A stretch of 64,000 bases of DNA from Paraburkholderia sp. BL21I4N1 (GTDB lineage: Bacteria > Pseudomonadota > Gammaproteobacteria > Burkholderiales > Burkholderiaceae). The translations under genes and the position numbers were made by a program. The stretch lies in the NCBI RefSeq assembly GCF_002973525.1, contig NZ_PVEN01000001.1:186001-250000 (forward strand), read 5' to 3'. The notes under the pieces are model-generated. The model worked only from the letters and a program-made list of their open reading frames with translations. It was not told where the DNA came from and did not search any database. This document shows, piece after piece, positions 9,231-17,769 of the stretch; the first letter of the stretch is position 1; every line of letters begins with the position of its first letter.

Positions 9231-10202
9231 ATGTCGGTCAATCTGGAAGCGGACAGCGAAGCCGTGGTCCCCGGCGAGGCGCCGGTAGCAGCGGGAGCAC
9301 GGCGGGTCATCGACAGTCCGCATCTGCATAAACTGCAGCGGCGGCATTTCCTGCTGTTCGGTGTGGGACCTGCTGTCGGTACGCTGTGTGCGTTGTTGCT
9401 GTTGTGGGTTCATCCTATCGGCGCACCGGAAATCGTGGCGTTCTTCGCGATGTGGATCGTCACCGGTTTGTGCGTGTCGGCGGGCTTTCATCGGCTGTTC
9501 GCACACAAGTCGTACGAGACGGGTCCGCTCGTGCGCAGTCTGATTGCGATTTGCGGGTCGATGGCGGGGCAGGGCAGTGTGCTCGCGTGGATCGCGATTC
9601 ATCGGCGGCATCACGAGTGTTCGGACCGCGAAGGCGATCTGCATTCGCCGAATCTCGCGGGCCCCGGTTTGCGCGGCAAGTTGAAGGGTTTGCTGCACGC
9701 GCATTTGACGTGGATGATCGCGCATCCGTTTCCCAATGTGAGCCAGTACGCGCCCGACCTGATGCGCGACGAGCGCATGGTGTTCGTGAATCGCCACTAC
9801 CGGAAGTGGGTCGTGGTCGGCCTCGCGATTCCGGCTGTGGCTTGCGCGCTGGTCGAGCAATCGTGGTGGGGTCTCCTCACGGGCTTCCTGTGGGGAGGCA
9901 TGGTCCGTATGTTCGTGCTGGCGCACGGCATGTGGTCGCTGAATTCGTTCTGCCATCTGCTCGGCAAGCGCCGTTTCGAGACTGCCGAGGGCAGCCGCAA
10001 TCTCGCGGTGCTCGCGCCGTTTATTTTCGGCGAGTCCTACCATCACAACCACCACGCGTTTCCGCGTTCGGCTTCGTTCGGTCTCGCGTGGTATCGGATC
10101 GATCCGGGCTTCTGGTTCATCCGCTTGCTCGGCGGGCTGCGTCTGGCACGCAACATTCAAGTGCCGTCGGCCGAACAGATCGCGCAGCGCGCCGCGCGTT
10201 GA
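9231..10202 (+). CDS. Membrane acyl-CoA/acyl-lipid desaturase
   Basis: A 323-residue integral-membrane di-iron desaturase. All three histidine boxes are intact: HRLFAH (His87/His92), HRRHH (124-128) and HHNHH (271-275). Hydrophobic segments at about 41-60, 66-86, 193-212 and 218-242 fit the four-helix topology of delta-9 desaturases. It would introduce a double bond into an acyl chain with O2 and electrons from an unidentified donor. The ATG at 9231 follows AAGGA. It is the last gene of the cluster and is followed after 18 bp by tandem hairpins. It could be a general lipid-modifying gene, but its spacing and strand put it in the same transcription unit. Confidence 0.88.
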   Translation: MSVNLEADSEAVVPGEAPVAAGARRVIDSPHLHKLQRRHFLLFGVGPAVGTLCALLLLWVHPIGAPEIVAFFAMWIVTGLCVSAGFHRLFAHKSYETGPLVRSLIAICGSMAGQGSVLAWIAIHRRHHECSDREGDLHSPNLAGPGLRGKLKGLLHAHLTWMIAHPFPNVSQYAPDLMRDERMVFVNRHYRKWVVVGLAIPAVACALVEQSWWGLLTGFLWGGMVRMFVLAHGMWSLNSFCHLLGKRRFETAEGSRNLAVLAPFIFGESYHHNHHAFPRSASFGLAWYRIDPGFWFIRLLGGLRLARNIQVPSAEQIAQRAAR

Positions 10203-10220
10203 TGTCGTTGAGGTGCCCGA

Positions 10221-10280
10221 GCCGGCGCTCGCGCTCCCGAATGGAGCGGGCGCCGGCGTCAACGCTTCGACAGCGTTGAC
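10221..10280. terminator. Two tandem hairpins between convergent genes
   Basis: The first hairpin pairs GCCGGCGC plus CGCTCC (10221-10237) with GGAGCG plus CGCCGGC (10243-10257) around a five-base loop, with a small internal bulge. The second pairs GTCAACGCT (10258-10266) with AGCGTTGAC (10272-10280), nine perfect base pairs around TCGAC. They sit exactly between the convergent desaturase and leuB genes and probably serve as a bidirectional terminator. There is no clear T-tract on the plus strand. Confidence 0.7.
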
Positions 10281-10292
10281 GAGCGTGAGGAT

Positions 10293-11372
10293 TTAAGCGG
10301 TGAGCGCGGCGACGACCGCGTCGCCCATTTCATTCGTGCCGACCTTGCGCGTGCCGGCCTCCCAGATGTCGGCAGTGCGCAGACCTTGCGCCAGAACGCG
10401 CTCCACCGCCGCTTCGACGCGAGCGGCCTCGTCCGGCAGATTCAGCGAATAGCGCAGCATCATCGCCGCGGAGAGAATCGTCGCGAGCGGATTCGCGATA
10501 TCCTGGCCGGCAATGTCCGGTGCGGAGCCGTGCGACGGCTCGTACAAACCCTTGTTGTTCGCATCCAGCGACGCCGACGGCAACATGCCGATCGAGCCCG
10601 TCAGCATGGCCGCTTCGTCGCTGAGAATGTCGCCGAACAGATTACCGGTGACGATCACATCGAACGATTTCGGTGCCTTCACCAACTGCATGGCCGCGTT
10701 GTCGACGTACATGTGCGACAGCTCGACATCCGGGTAGTCCGCACTCGTCTTGATCACGATGTCGCGCCAGAACTGCGAGGTTTCGAGCACGTTGGATTTG
10801 TCCACGTTGCACAGGCGCTTGCCGCGTTTGCGTGCCGCCTGAAACGCGACGTGCGCGACGCGCGCGATTTCCGGCTCGCTGTAGCGCATCGTGTCGAACC
10901 CCTCGCGGCTGCCTTCGAACGGACCGTTGGGCGCCATGCGTACGCCGCGCGGCTGGCCGAAATAGACGTCGCCGGTCAGATCGCGGATCAGCAGAATGTC
11001 GAGCCCCGACACGACTTCCGGCTTCAACGACGACGCGCCCGCGAGTTCCGGGTACAACTTCGCGGGACGCAGATTGGCGAACAGCGCCAGATGTTTGCGC
11101 AGGCCGAGGATCGCCTGTTCGGGACGCAGGGGTCTTTCGAGCGTGTCGTATTGCCAGTCGCCCACGGCGCCCAGCAGGATGGCATCGGCCGAGCGGGCCA
11201 GCGCGAGTGTCGGTTCGGGCAACGGATGACCGTGCGCGGCGTAACCCGCGCCGCCCACGGGGGCTTCTTCCAGCGTGAACGGGCGGTCCAGTGCCTGGAG
11301 TACCTTGACGGCCTGCCTGACGATTTCAGGACCGATGCCGTCGCCGGGCAAAACGGCGATTTTGATGCTCAT
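10293..11372 (-). CDS. leuB: 3-isopropylmalate dehydrogenase
   Basis: A 359-residue isocitrate/isopropylmalate dehydrogenase-family protein of LeuB length. Diagnostic stretches are [11 protein letters not shown] at the N-terminus, the [14 protein letters not shown] substrate loop, the [14 protein letters not shown] lysine segment, [12 protein letters not shown] for metal binding and [14 protein letters not shown] for NAD. It oxidatively decarboxylates 3-isopropylmalate in leucine synthesis. Start at the complement of 11370-11372 ([12 protein letters not shown]). In Burkholderiaceae leuB normally follows leuC and leuD; here neither is adjacent, so this may be a second copy or a displaced gene. 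The LysR gene upstream on the same strand could regulate it. It faces the biosynthetic cluster across the tandem hairpins. Confidence 0.92.
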   Translation of the reverse strand: MSIKIAVLPGDGIGPEIVRQAVKVLQALDRPFTLEEAPVGGAGYAAHGHPLPEPTLALARSADAILLGAVGDWQYDTLERPLRPEQAILGLRKHLALFANLRPAKLYPELAGASSLKPEVVSGLDILLIRDLTGDVYFGQPRGVRMAPNGPFEGSREGFDTMRYSEPEIARVAHVAFQAARKRGKRLCNVDKSNVLETSQFWRDIVIKTSADYPDVELSHMYVDNAAMQLVKAPKSFDVIVTGNLFGDILSDEAAMLTGSIGMLPSASLDANNKGLYEPSHGSAPDIAGQDIANPLATILSAAMMLRYSLNLPDEAARVEAAVERVLAQGLRTADIWEAGTRKVGTNEMGDAVVAALTA

Positions 11373-11523
11373 GTAATGTGCCTTGTCGAATTGAAAGAGA
11401 GGTGGCCCACGGTCGCGGAGGATGTGGGGGGCTTGCGCAGGCGGGTGTCGCCACGCACTGAAACGTGCTGTCGGGATGGTGCTGCGCGTGCCTGGTTGGC
11501 GCCGACAAATATACGAGAACGCC

Positions 11524-11549
11524 TGCTCAGTCGTAGTGACGACTGAGCA
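11524..11549. promoter_or_regulatory. Inverted repeat upstream of leuB
   Basis: The arms TGCTCAGTCG (11524-11533) and CGACTGAGCA (11540-11549) match perfectly over ten bases with a six-base spacer. The site lies about 150 bases upstream of the leuB start and downstream of the LysR stop. It could be an operator for leuB or a factor-independent stop for the LysR gene; no T-run follows in either direction, which favours an operator. Confidence 0.5.
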
Positions 11550-11632
11550 TGGCAAGCCTCTCGATTCGAGAGCGAAAGGCCGCGCCGGGAACGCTATTGC
11601 CGTGGGTGGCGTTGTCGAAGGGCGATGCCGGC

Positions 11633-12544
11633 TCAGTCCGGCCGTTCGCGTTGAATCAGAAAGTTGGCGAGCGTGGCCGCCGTCGCGCTCAACTGTTCCT
11701 GGCCATAGGAAATCAGGAACAACTGGCGCGACGCCCACGGTTCGATGAGCGGGCGCAACACGACGTCGAGCGTATCGACGTAAAGCTCGCCAACATGCTG
11801 AGGCACGATGGTGACGCCGAGGCCGACGTGCACCATGCGGCACTGCGCGTCGAGACTATGCACGCGGATTCGGGTGTTCAGCGTACCGCCGAGCGCGGCG
11901 CTCTCGCGTTCCAGCAATTGCATCAACGCGCTTTCGCGCTGCAGCCCGACGAAGTTTTCCGCGAGCAATTCGGAGAGGTGCAGATGACTCGCCTCGGCGA
12001 GGCGATGATGCTTCGGCAGCATGACGAACAGCCGGTCGGTGCGGTACGGCAAACTTTCGAACTGTTCGATGCCGCTGACCGCGTTGCAGATGCCGAAGTC
12101 GGCCGCGCGTTCGGCCATTGCGCGAACGGCGTCCGCGCTGCTGTGTTCTTCCAGTTCAATGTTGACGTCGGGAAACAGACGCCCGAATGCCGCGATGTCC
12201 TCCGGCAGAAACTGAACGATCGACGACAGATTGGCGACCACGCGCACCTTGCCCTTGGCGCCTGAATAAAACTGCGACAACTCGGCGCTCAGCACTTCGA
12301 TATTGCTGGCGATCGCGAGTGCGCTGCGGCGCACGGCGTCACCGGCCGGCGTCACGCTGATCCCGCGCGCGTGTCGCTGGATCAGCGGCAAGCCGACCAG
12401 CGCTTCGATTTCGGCGACCCGACGGCTAACGGCGGACGGGGTGATGAATTCGCGCTCGGCGGCGCGCGCGATATTTTTTTCCTGGCAGACAGCGACGAAC
12501 AAGCGTAGGGAAATCAAGTCGAGCTTTCTGATCAAATTTTCCAT
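11633..12544 (-). CDS. LysR-family transcriptional regulator
   Basis: A 303-residue LTTR. The winged-helix N-terminus reads [40 protein letters not shown], the standard family signature, followed by a linker helix and a periplasmic-binding-like effector domain from about residue 90. The ATG complementary to 12542-12544 was chosen so the HTH begins about ten residues in; a longer frame extends to 12616. It is transcribed toward leuB, 260 bp away on the same strand, so leuB and its own promoter are candidate targets. The effector is unknown. Confidence 0.88.
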   Translation of the reverse strand: MENLIRKLDLISLRLFVAVCQEKNIARAAEREFITPSAVSRRVAEIEALVGLPLIQRHARGISVTPAGDAVRRSALAIASNIEVLSAELSQFYSGAKGKVRVVANLSSIVQFLPEDIAAFGRLFPDVNIELEEHSSADAVRAMAERAADFGICNAVSGIEQFESLPYRTDRLFVMLPKHHRLAEASHLHLSELLAENFVGLQRESALMQLLERESAALGGTLNTRIRVHSLDAQCRMVHVGLGVTIVPQHVGELYVDTLDVVLRPLIEPWASRQLFLISYGQEQLSATAATLANFLIQRERPD

Positions 12545-13550
12545 AGTAACTTTCGCAGAGCGTTCAAAAGACTCATTCGACTGTCGAAGCCCCTCCGCGC
12601 GTGGGGCGTGAGGCATGAGGCGGCAATGCGAACCGGACGGATGGCCGGCGAAGGAAAGTCGTGACCAGACGATTGTCGATACGACGAATGGCGACCTGAG
12701 GCGCTCGTGACGCGGGTTGCCGTGCGCGCGGCGAATCGGCGGATTCGGGTTAATCCGCCATTGACGCTACGCGCATAATTATCAACAACATTAAGTCCGC
12801 ACCGGATGTGTGCATATTCATTCGATGAACGGACCAGGGTTTATTCCAACGGATATATCCACGCCTGCCCGATGCGAGCGGCGCTGTGCTGCATTTCCGA
12901 ACTGATTTGGACCACGGGCCGCACCGGTCTCCTTCGATGCGAATTTAAATTACAAATCAATTACTATTTTCTTAATTATTGCTTGCCGATGACTCGCGAA
13001 GAGGCTGAAACCGACCTGCCTGATTGCGGCTGCCGGGGAGGCAGGCGCTCGCGTCTTCATGCATCGTCGCCCGGCATGTCAATTCCAGATTTAAAGATAT
13101 CGGTTTGTCTGATTTAATAATCTGTTAATGCGCGAGGGCGGCGGACTGAGCTAATGATGTATTGGCGAGAAATATAATGTTATTTATGACTTAATTCGGC
13201 ATAGTCTAAGTCATCTATTTTGAAAAGACAACGGACGGCGGGGTTTATGCGATTTGGGTTTTTTATGAATCGCGCATGGGGCGGAATTGGCAATGCGGGG
13301 TATCAAGCGCGTCGCGAAGCGGCTTGCGGGCGACCGATGCCGCGTGCCGGACGACGTCTCGCCCAGCCCCGCACCGGTTCAGGAAAAAATAGGCGCATCA
13401 ATCACTTGCCGCGATTGCCGGCGGGTTATCCACAGCCTTCTGAACAATTTCTGTGGACAACCGCAGGCAGAAGGCCCGACGACCGGTACTACTGCACCGA
13501 CGGACTGGTCAACGTATCCATTCGTACATGCCGGTCTTGCTTGTCCCGCA
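12545..13550. other. Gene-free, AT-richer intergenic stretch of about 1 kb
   Basis: No reading frame here has a recognisable product. Several short open frames exist (for example 12806-13117 and 13220-13579) but have no ribosome site, no family signature and skewed composition. The part from about 12930 to 13240 is much richer in A and T than the flanks (runs such as AATTTAAATTACAAATC and ATTTTCTTAATTATTG). A pair of inverted DnaA-box-like sequences follows at 13426-13460. It lies between divergently organised modules (LysR gene reading left; regulator gene ending at 13551). Confidence 0.6.
13426..13460. promoter_or_regulatory. Inverted pair of DnaA-box-like 9-mers
   Basis: TTATCCACA at 13426-13434 is a perfect consensus DnaA box, and the complement of 13452-13460 reads TTGTCCACA, a common variant. 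Together TTATCCACAG and CTGTGGACAA form a ten-base inverted repeat with one mismatch and a 15-base spacer. In the absence of rep, par or dnaA genes this is more likely a DnaA titration/regulatory site or an ordinary operator than an origin. Confidence 0.35.
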
Positions 13551-14195
13551 TCAGGCTTCAGTGCCTCGCAAATCTCTAATATGCTGATAGACGGTGGCGC
13601 GTCCCATCCCCAACACATTTGCGACGTAGTTGGCCGCGCTTTTTCCCTTGAACGCGCCTTCCGCCCACAGCGCTTCGACGATCTCGCGACGATGCTCGCG
13701 AGTCAGCGAATTCAGCGCTAGCTGTCGTTCCTGAAGCCACTTATGAAGGAACGTGTTGATGCGCTCCTGCCAATCGTCCCTGAACAGTTCTTCCGGCTGC
13801 TTCACCACGCCGGCGCCGGAGATCACACGATCGATCACATGTTTGACGTCTTCGAACACGGCGATGTTGTAATTCACGCACATCACGCCGACAGCACTAC
13901 CGGCATCGTCGAACAATACCGTGCTGACGCATCGCATCCGTCGCCCATCCCAATTGATTTTTTCATACGGACCTACCGTACCAGACTCCGCGGAATGATC
14001 TATCTCTTCCAACGCGGAGTCGTCGCCTAGTTCGCGCTTCGACAGATTATTGGCGATATAGGCGACCGTTTGACTTTGGAGGTCGTGAATGACGATTTCG
14101 ACGTACGGAAAAAACAGCAGCGCGATGCCATCGGCGACACGGCTGTAACGATCCAGAAGTAGCCGACGTGAGGCCGTTGTCTTGGGCTTTCGCAT
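13551..14195 (-). CDS. YheO/DauR-like PAS and helix-turn-helix regulator
   Basis: A 214-residue regulator. Residues 10-120 form a YheO-type PAS-like domain (VEIVIHDLQSQTVAYIANNLSKRELGDDS, then VSTVLFDDAGSAVGVMCVNYNIAVF). The C-terminal region from about 150 holds a DNA-binding helix-turn-helix (EIVEALWAEGAFKGKSAANYVANVL, GMGRATVYQHIRDL). Family members such as DauR control D-arginine and related amino-acid catabolic genes. It is the last gene of a minus-strand set that also encodes a desuccinylase and an ornithine cyclodeaminase homologue, which fits that role. The palindrome at 16701-16723 is a candidate binding site. Start is the ATG complementary to 14193-14195; no strong ribosome site is visible. 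Confidence 0.85.
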   Translation of the reverse strand: MRKPKTTASRRLLLDRYSRVADGIALLFFPYVEIVIHDLQSQTVAYIANNLSKRELGDDSALEEIDHSAESGTVGPYEKINWDGRRMRCVSTVLFDDAGSAVGVMCVNYNIAVFEDVKHVIDRVISGAGVVKQPEELFRDDWQERINTFLHKWLQERQLALNSLTREHRREIVEALWAEGAFKGKSAANYVANVLGMGRATVYQHIRDLRGTEA

Positions 14196-14303
14196 AAGGA
14201 TGGGGGCTTGCAGTTTTCTGAAAGTTCACTCAGGTGGGTGGACGGTAATGCAGGTCCGAAAATGTCCCTCATTCTGCCATGAGCGAGCGGTACTTCAGCT
14301 CGA

Positions 14304-14325
14304 TCGCCCACGGGCCAGTGGGCGA
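14304..14325. terminator. Hairpin downstream of the desuccinylase gene
   Basis: TCGCCCAC (14304-14311) and GTGGGCGA (14318-14325) form a perfect eight-base stem around GGGCCA. It lies in the 244-base gap between the desuccinylase stop and the regulator start on the minus strand, so it may attenuate read-through into the regulator gene. There is no T-tract. Confidence 0.4.
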
Positions 14326-14439
14326 AGCGGCGGACCGGGCCGCCTCGGATCAATCATTCAGCAGTTTGCCGTCGATGCGTTCGGGAAGCACGGCGTGGAC
14401 GGCGATGATCGTCCCCGGCGGGTGTGGTTCTACTGACGC

Positions 14440-15585
14440 TCAGAAATCGAGTAGCAGACTACCGGCATGTCTGTCCCGCACGGAACGCTTGCCTGCCAGA
14501 AGTGCCGCTCTTTCGCCGGGCCTCACGAGCTTTTTGAGTTGCCGCACGATCATCAGCCCATTGACGGTGCTGAGGATAGGCACACGCTGGTTGAATCCGT
14601 TGCCATCGAGTAGCACTACCTCCGCAATCACCTCACCGACACTGACCTGATCGCCCGGTGCCTTCCGGTAGACGATCACGCCGGCGCACGGACACGAAAC
14701 GTGAGAAGCCCCGTCGAGTGGAAAAACTTCGACCGATTGATTCGTCATCTTGAGCGTTGCCGGGGATTCGGCAGTCAGAACGCCTTCGCTTTCGAGGAAG
14801 CGCAACAGATTCGACGCATCCGCAGCGGCCAGTTCGTCGGTGACATCGGTCTGTCCGCGCAACTCGATGGTGGCGCTAAAGCCGCTGTCGCGCTCGGAGA
14901 GAAGACCGGCTGCCTGCACCGTGCCCCATGCGCTGGAGTGCACCTGATCGAATGCACCGCCGCCGGCCTCGCGCGGTTCCAGCATCGCAACCGGCGAGCC
15001 CATCAAGCCGGCGAGCCGCGTAGCTCGCTCGGCCTGAAGCTCCGACGCATAGACATGCGCGATGCAGTCGGTATCGCAATGCAGGTCGAGCACAATGTCA
15101 TGTGCAATCGCGAGCTTCGCGAGTTCGTGCTTCAAGGCCTGCGACGGGCTTGTCGCCGCAGCTTGGCCCAGCATACCGGCGAACAGGATTCGCCATTGCT
15201 CTGGCAACATCGCGCGATCAGGTGCTTCGGCAAGATACGCCGCGACCTGCTGATCGAGCAGCGGAAAATTGCGGTTGAAGTTTTCGCCGTTCTCGAAATC
15301 GAAGCGGCCCGCGACCGCGCCAAACAGCCGTTGCGACATACCCATCGGATTGGCGTAGGGCACCACCGTTACGAGACCGTCGATTGCGCCCGCAGCATCG
15401 AGTTGCCGAAGCTTCTCGAGCAGGTGCTGAAGCACGAGCAAGCCGGGATGTTCGTCCGCGTGGAGCCCGGCATGCAGATAGGCGCTGCGTGCGTTGCTTC
15501 TGTTGCCGAACTGGTGGGCGAGAAGAGTCAGCTGGACTCCCGGAGCAGGCGCCGGAAGCCGGATATCCAGGCGTCGATAGGTCAT
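14440..15585 (-). CDS. Succinylglutamate desuccinylase/aspartoacylase-family amidohydrolase
   Basis: A 381-residue AstE/AspA-family zinc deacylase of the M14 carboxypeptidase fold. Zinc ligands appear as His and Glu in YLHAGLHADEHPG and the second His in DIVLDLHCDTD; NFNRNFP provides the substrate-arginine region. A C-terminal beta domain from about residue 295 (VSCPCAGVIVYRKAPGDQVSVGEVIAEV) resembles a biotinyl/lipoyl-like extension common in this subgroup. It would remove an N-acyl group from an amino acid. The ATG complementary to 15583-15585 has GGAG nine bases upstream. It follows the ornithine cyclodeaminase homologue by 71 bp on the same strand. Confidence 0.87.
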   Translation of the reverse strand: MTYRRLDIRLPAPAPGVQLTLLAHQFGNRSNARSAYLHAGLHADEHPGLLVLQHLLEKLRQLDAAGAIDGLVTVVPYANPMGMSQRLFGAVAGRFDFENGENFNRNFPLLDQQVAAYLAEAPDRAMLPEQWRILFAGMLGQAAATSPSQALKHELAKLAIAHDIVLDLHCDTDCIAHVYASELQAERATRLAGLMGSPVAMLEPREAGGGAFDQVHSSAWGTVQAAGLLSERDSGFSATIELRGQTDVTDELAAADASNLLRFLESEGVLTAESPATLKMTNQSVEVFPLDGASHVSCPCAGVIVYRKAPGDQVSVGEVIAEVVLLDGNGFNQRVPILSTVNGLMIVRQLKKLVRPGERAALLAGKRSVRDRHAGSLLLDF

Positions 15586-15656
15586 GGGTGTATCTCCTGC
15601 TTTTCGGGGTAAGTCTGACTCAAGGAGTGCCGGGCGCGGTTTCCAATTCAACGCGA

Positions 15657-16646
15657 CTAGGCGCCCGGCATCGCCTGGATGCGTGCTCGCGTAGTCAGAT
15701 ATTTGAATAGCTCATAGGCAATGGCCACGTCTTCAAGTCCCAGCCCGATAGAGCGGAAAAACGCATGCCGTCGATAGGATGGCTTGATCGCCTCGCCGCA
15801 CATGAGTTCGGCGAGATCGCCCACCACGGCTTCGGGACGCCAGCCATGGTGTTCTGACGCCAGCCTCATCTCGCCTGCGCTGGCGGGAGTCGTACGGCGA
15901 TAGTCGCAATAAACGTCCATGTCGGGAACCCATGCGGGAGGAATTTCATGAGCGTTTGCCACGTTGGTGCTGATGGACGTGATGAGAGCTGGTTTGCTCA
16001 GCATGTTTTCGCGCAGCACGGGCGTGCCCGACGAAGTACACAACGCGACGACATCGGCATCGGCGAGACAGTCTTCGATGCGTGTGCAAACGGAGACCCG
16101 TTCGTCGAGCGCCATGAGCTGCGCACGCCTGGGCGCGTCGTCCCAAAGCTCCGGAGAAAACACCCGGATGGACTGCCACGGCCGGGTTGACGCCAGATGA
16201 CGCAAGTGAGCCAATCCCACCGCACCCACGCCGACAATCGCGAGCCGGCTCGCATCGTCAGCGGCGAGCTGCTCCACGGCGAGCGCCGTCGCGCCCGCCG
16301 TGCGTTCAATCGTCAGCGGACCCGAGTCACACCACATCAGCGGTTGTCCCGTTTCCATCGACATCAACGCTGTCCACGCGGTAATGATCGGCTTCGCCTG
16401 CGTGACGATGTACGGCGACAGCTTCGCGCCGAACACCTTCGCATCTGCCATCACTCCCAGATACGTGATGAAGTCGCCTGCGCCCTGCGGAAAAAGAGTC
16501 GCCGTCTGCGGCGGTTGCACGGCCATGTGGCTTCCCAGCGCGCGAAACATCTGCCCCAGCACGCTGCGCACGTCGAGATGAGGTAGCGCTTCGCGAACGG
16601 CGTACTGATTGACGATCAGGGGCAACGTATTTTCAGACGGGCTCAT
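15657..16646 (-). CDS. Ornithine cyclodeaminase / mu-crystallin family protein
   Basis: A 329-residue protein with an N-terminal substrate domain (FGAKLSPYIV, SMETGQPLMWCDSGPLTIERTAGATALAVEQLA) and a Rossmann domain starting at IVGVGAVGLAHLRHLA. Members deaminate or reduce amino and imino acids: ornithine to proline, N-alkyl amino acids, or delta1-pyrroline-2-carboxylate. The exact substrate is not set by sequence alone. It is divergent from the periplasmic binding protein gene, with a perfect palindrome between them. I use the ATG complementary to 16644-16646, with GGAG eleven bases upstream; a second ATG at 16661 is possible. Confidence 0.87.
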   Translation of the reverse strand: MSPSENTLPLIVNQYAVREALPHLDVRSVLGQMFRALGSHMAVQPPQTATLFPQGAGDFITYLGVMADAKVFGAKLSPYIVTQAKPIITAWTALMSMETGQPLMWCDSGPLTIERTAGATALAVEQLAADDASRLAIVGVGAVGLAHLRHLASTRPWQSIRVFSPELWDDAPRRAQLMALDERVSVCTRIEDCLADADVVALCTSSGTPVLRENMLSKPALITSISTNVANAHEIPPAWVPDMDVYCDYRRTTPASAGEMRLASEHHGWRPEAVVGDLAELMCGEAIKPSYRRHAFFRSIGLGLEDVAIAYELFKYLTTRARIQAMPGA

Positions 16647-16700
16647 TGAACAGCGCTCCACAACGTGTGCCGGGGTTCGGCGATGTGGAGATTGTAAGCA

Positions 16701-16723
16701 TAAATGTCCAGTCTGGACATTTA
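16701..16723. promoter_or_regulatory. Perfect 11+1+11 palindromic operator
   Basis: The arms TAAATGTCCAG (16701-16711) and CTGGACATTTA (16713-16723) are perfectly complementary around one T. A further half site, TGTCCAG, lies at 16750-16756. The palindrome sits 54 bases upstream of the ornithine cyclodeaminase start and 160 bases upstream of the binding-protein start, in a divergent promoter region. It is a strong operator candidate, most simply for the YheO-like regulator encoded at 13551-14195. Confidence 0.75.
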
Positions 16724-16883
16724 TTGTGCAAATTGCTTGCTTTTATATTTGTCCAGAATAGACTATCAATCCAGATAGGCAGTGAGGTTGGGGTGTCAGC
16801 TACCTCATGCGATCTCTCGGAGCGGTCGATCAACCGTCGTGCATGCCCTCAATTGTCGTAGCCCAAACACACAGGAACCTCTT

Positions 16884-17672
16884 ATGTTTCGGAAGCTTCA
16901 ACTTTCACTTTTCGTCACTGCTGCGTTGACGGGCTCGCTCGGGACCGTCGGCGCGCAGGCCCAGGACACCTTGCGCTTTGGGATCGAGGCAGCCTACCCG
17001 CCGTTCGAAAGCAAGTCACCGAGCGGGCAATTGCAGGGCTTCGATATCGACGTCGGCAATGCGGTCTGCACGAAGCTGGGCGTGAAGTGCGTGTGGGTTG
17101 AAAATGCGTTCGATGGCCTGATCCCCGCGTTGGAAGCCCGCAAATTCGACGTGATCAATTCCGCGATGAATATTACGGACAAGCGTAAACAATCGATCGA
17201 TTTCACGAAACCAATCTATGTCGTGCCGATTGTGATGGTGGCTCGCCGGGGCTCGGGCCTGTTGCCTGACGTGAAGAGTCTGCAGGGCAAGCGGGTGGGG
17301 GTGTTGCAGGCGTCGTCGCAGGAAGATTTCCTCAACCGTCACTGGGCGACGGCAGGTGTCACGATCGTCTCGTACCCGGACCAGGATCAGGTCTACGCCG
17401 ACCTGATTGCTGGGCGCCTCGACGCCGCTGTTCAGGAAGCGCAAACTGCCCAGGACGGTTTCCTGAGCAAGCCCAACGGCCACGAGTATGCGATCGTCGG
17501 CAAACCGCTTAGCGATCCGGCAACGCTGGGCGAGGGCACCGGCTGGGGCTTGCGCAAGGGCGACAAGGCGCTGGTCGCGAAAGTCGATGCCGCGCTCGAC
17601 GCGCTGAAGAAAAACGGCACGCTGAGCAGCCTTTCACGGAAATATTTCGACCGCGACATCATCGCGAAGTGA
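16884..17672 (+). CDS. Periplasmic amino-acid-binding protein of an ABC transporter
   Basis: A 262-residue solute-binding protein of the HisJ/ArgT (SBP_bac_3) family. A signal peptide of about 26 residues ends in AQA. The mature protein shows LRFGIEAAYPPFESKSP, GFDIDVGNAVC and KRKQSIDFTKPIY, the usual polar amino acid-binding blocks. It would capture a basic or related amino acid in the periplasm. No permease or ATPase gene is adjacent, so it is an orphan binding protein that must share a membrane complex encoded elsewhere. ATG at 16884 follows CAGGA. It is divergent from the cyclodeaminase gene and followed after 97 bp by a D-amino-acid dehydrogenase-like gene. Confidence 0.9.
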   Translation: MFRKLQLSLFVTAALTGSLGTVGAQAQDTLRFGIEAAYPPFESKSPSGQLQGFDIDVGNAVCTKLGVKCVWVENAFDGLIPALEARKFDVINSAMNITDKRKQSIDFTKPIYVVPIVMVARRGSGLLPDVKSLQGKRVGVLQASSQEDFLNRHWATAGVTIVSYPDQDQVYADLIAGRLDAAVQEAQTAQDGFLSKPNGHEYAIVGKPLSDPATLGEGTGWGLRKGDKALVAKVDAALDALKKNGTLSSLSRKYFDRDIIAK

Positions 17673-17769
17673 AGGCTCCACGAGCCCGTGCGAGAGGTCT
17701 GGCGCCGGCTTGCTGCGCAAACCGCGATGGCGCGGCGTCCAGTCCTGACAGACAGAGCGAAGTGAGTTT

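Noticed and set aside
12806..13117. 103-codon plus-strand frame in the AT-rich gap
   Set aside because: No ribosome site or homology pattern, and a residue composition (Cys, Tyr and Asn from AT-rich DNA) unlike the other genes.
13426..13460. Replication origin
   Set aside because: Only two DnaA-like 9-mers and no rep, par or dnaA genes; recorded as a weak regulatory pair instead.
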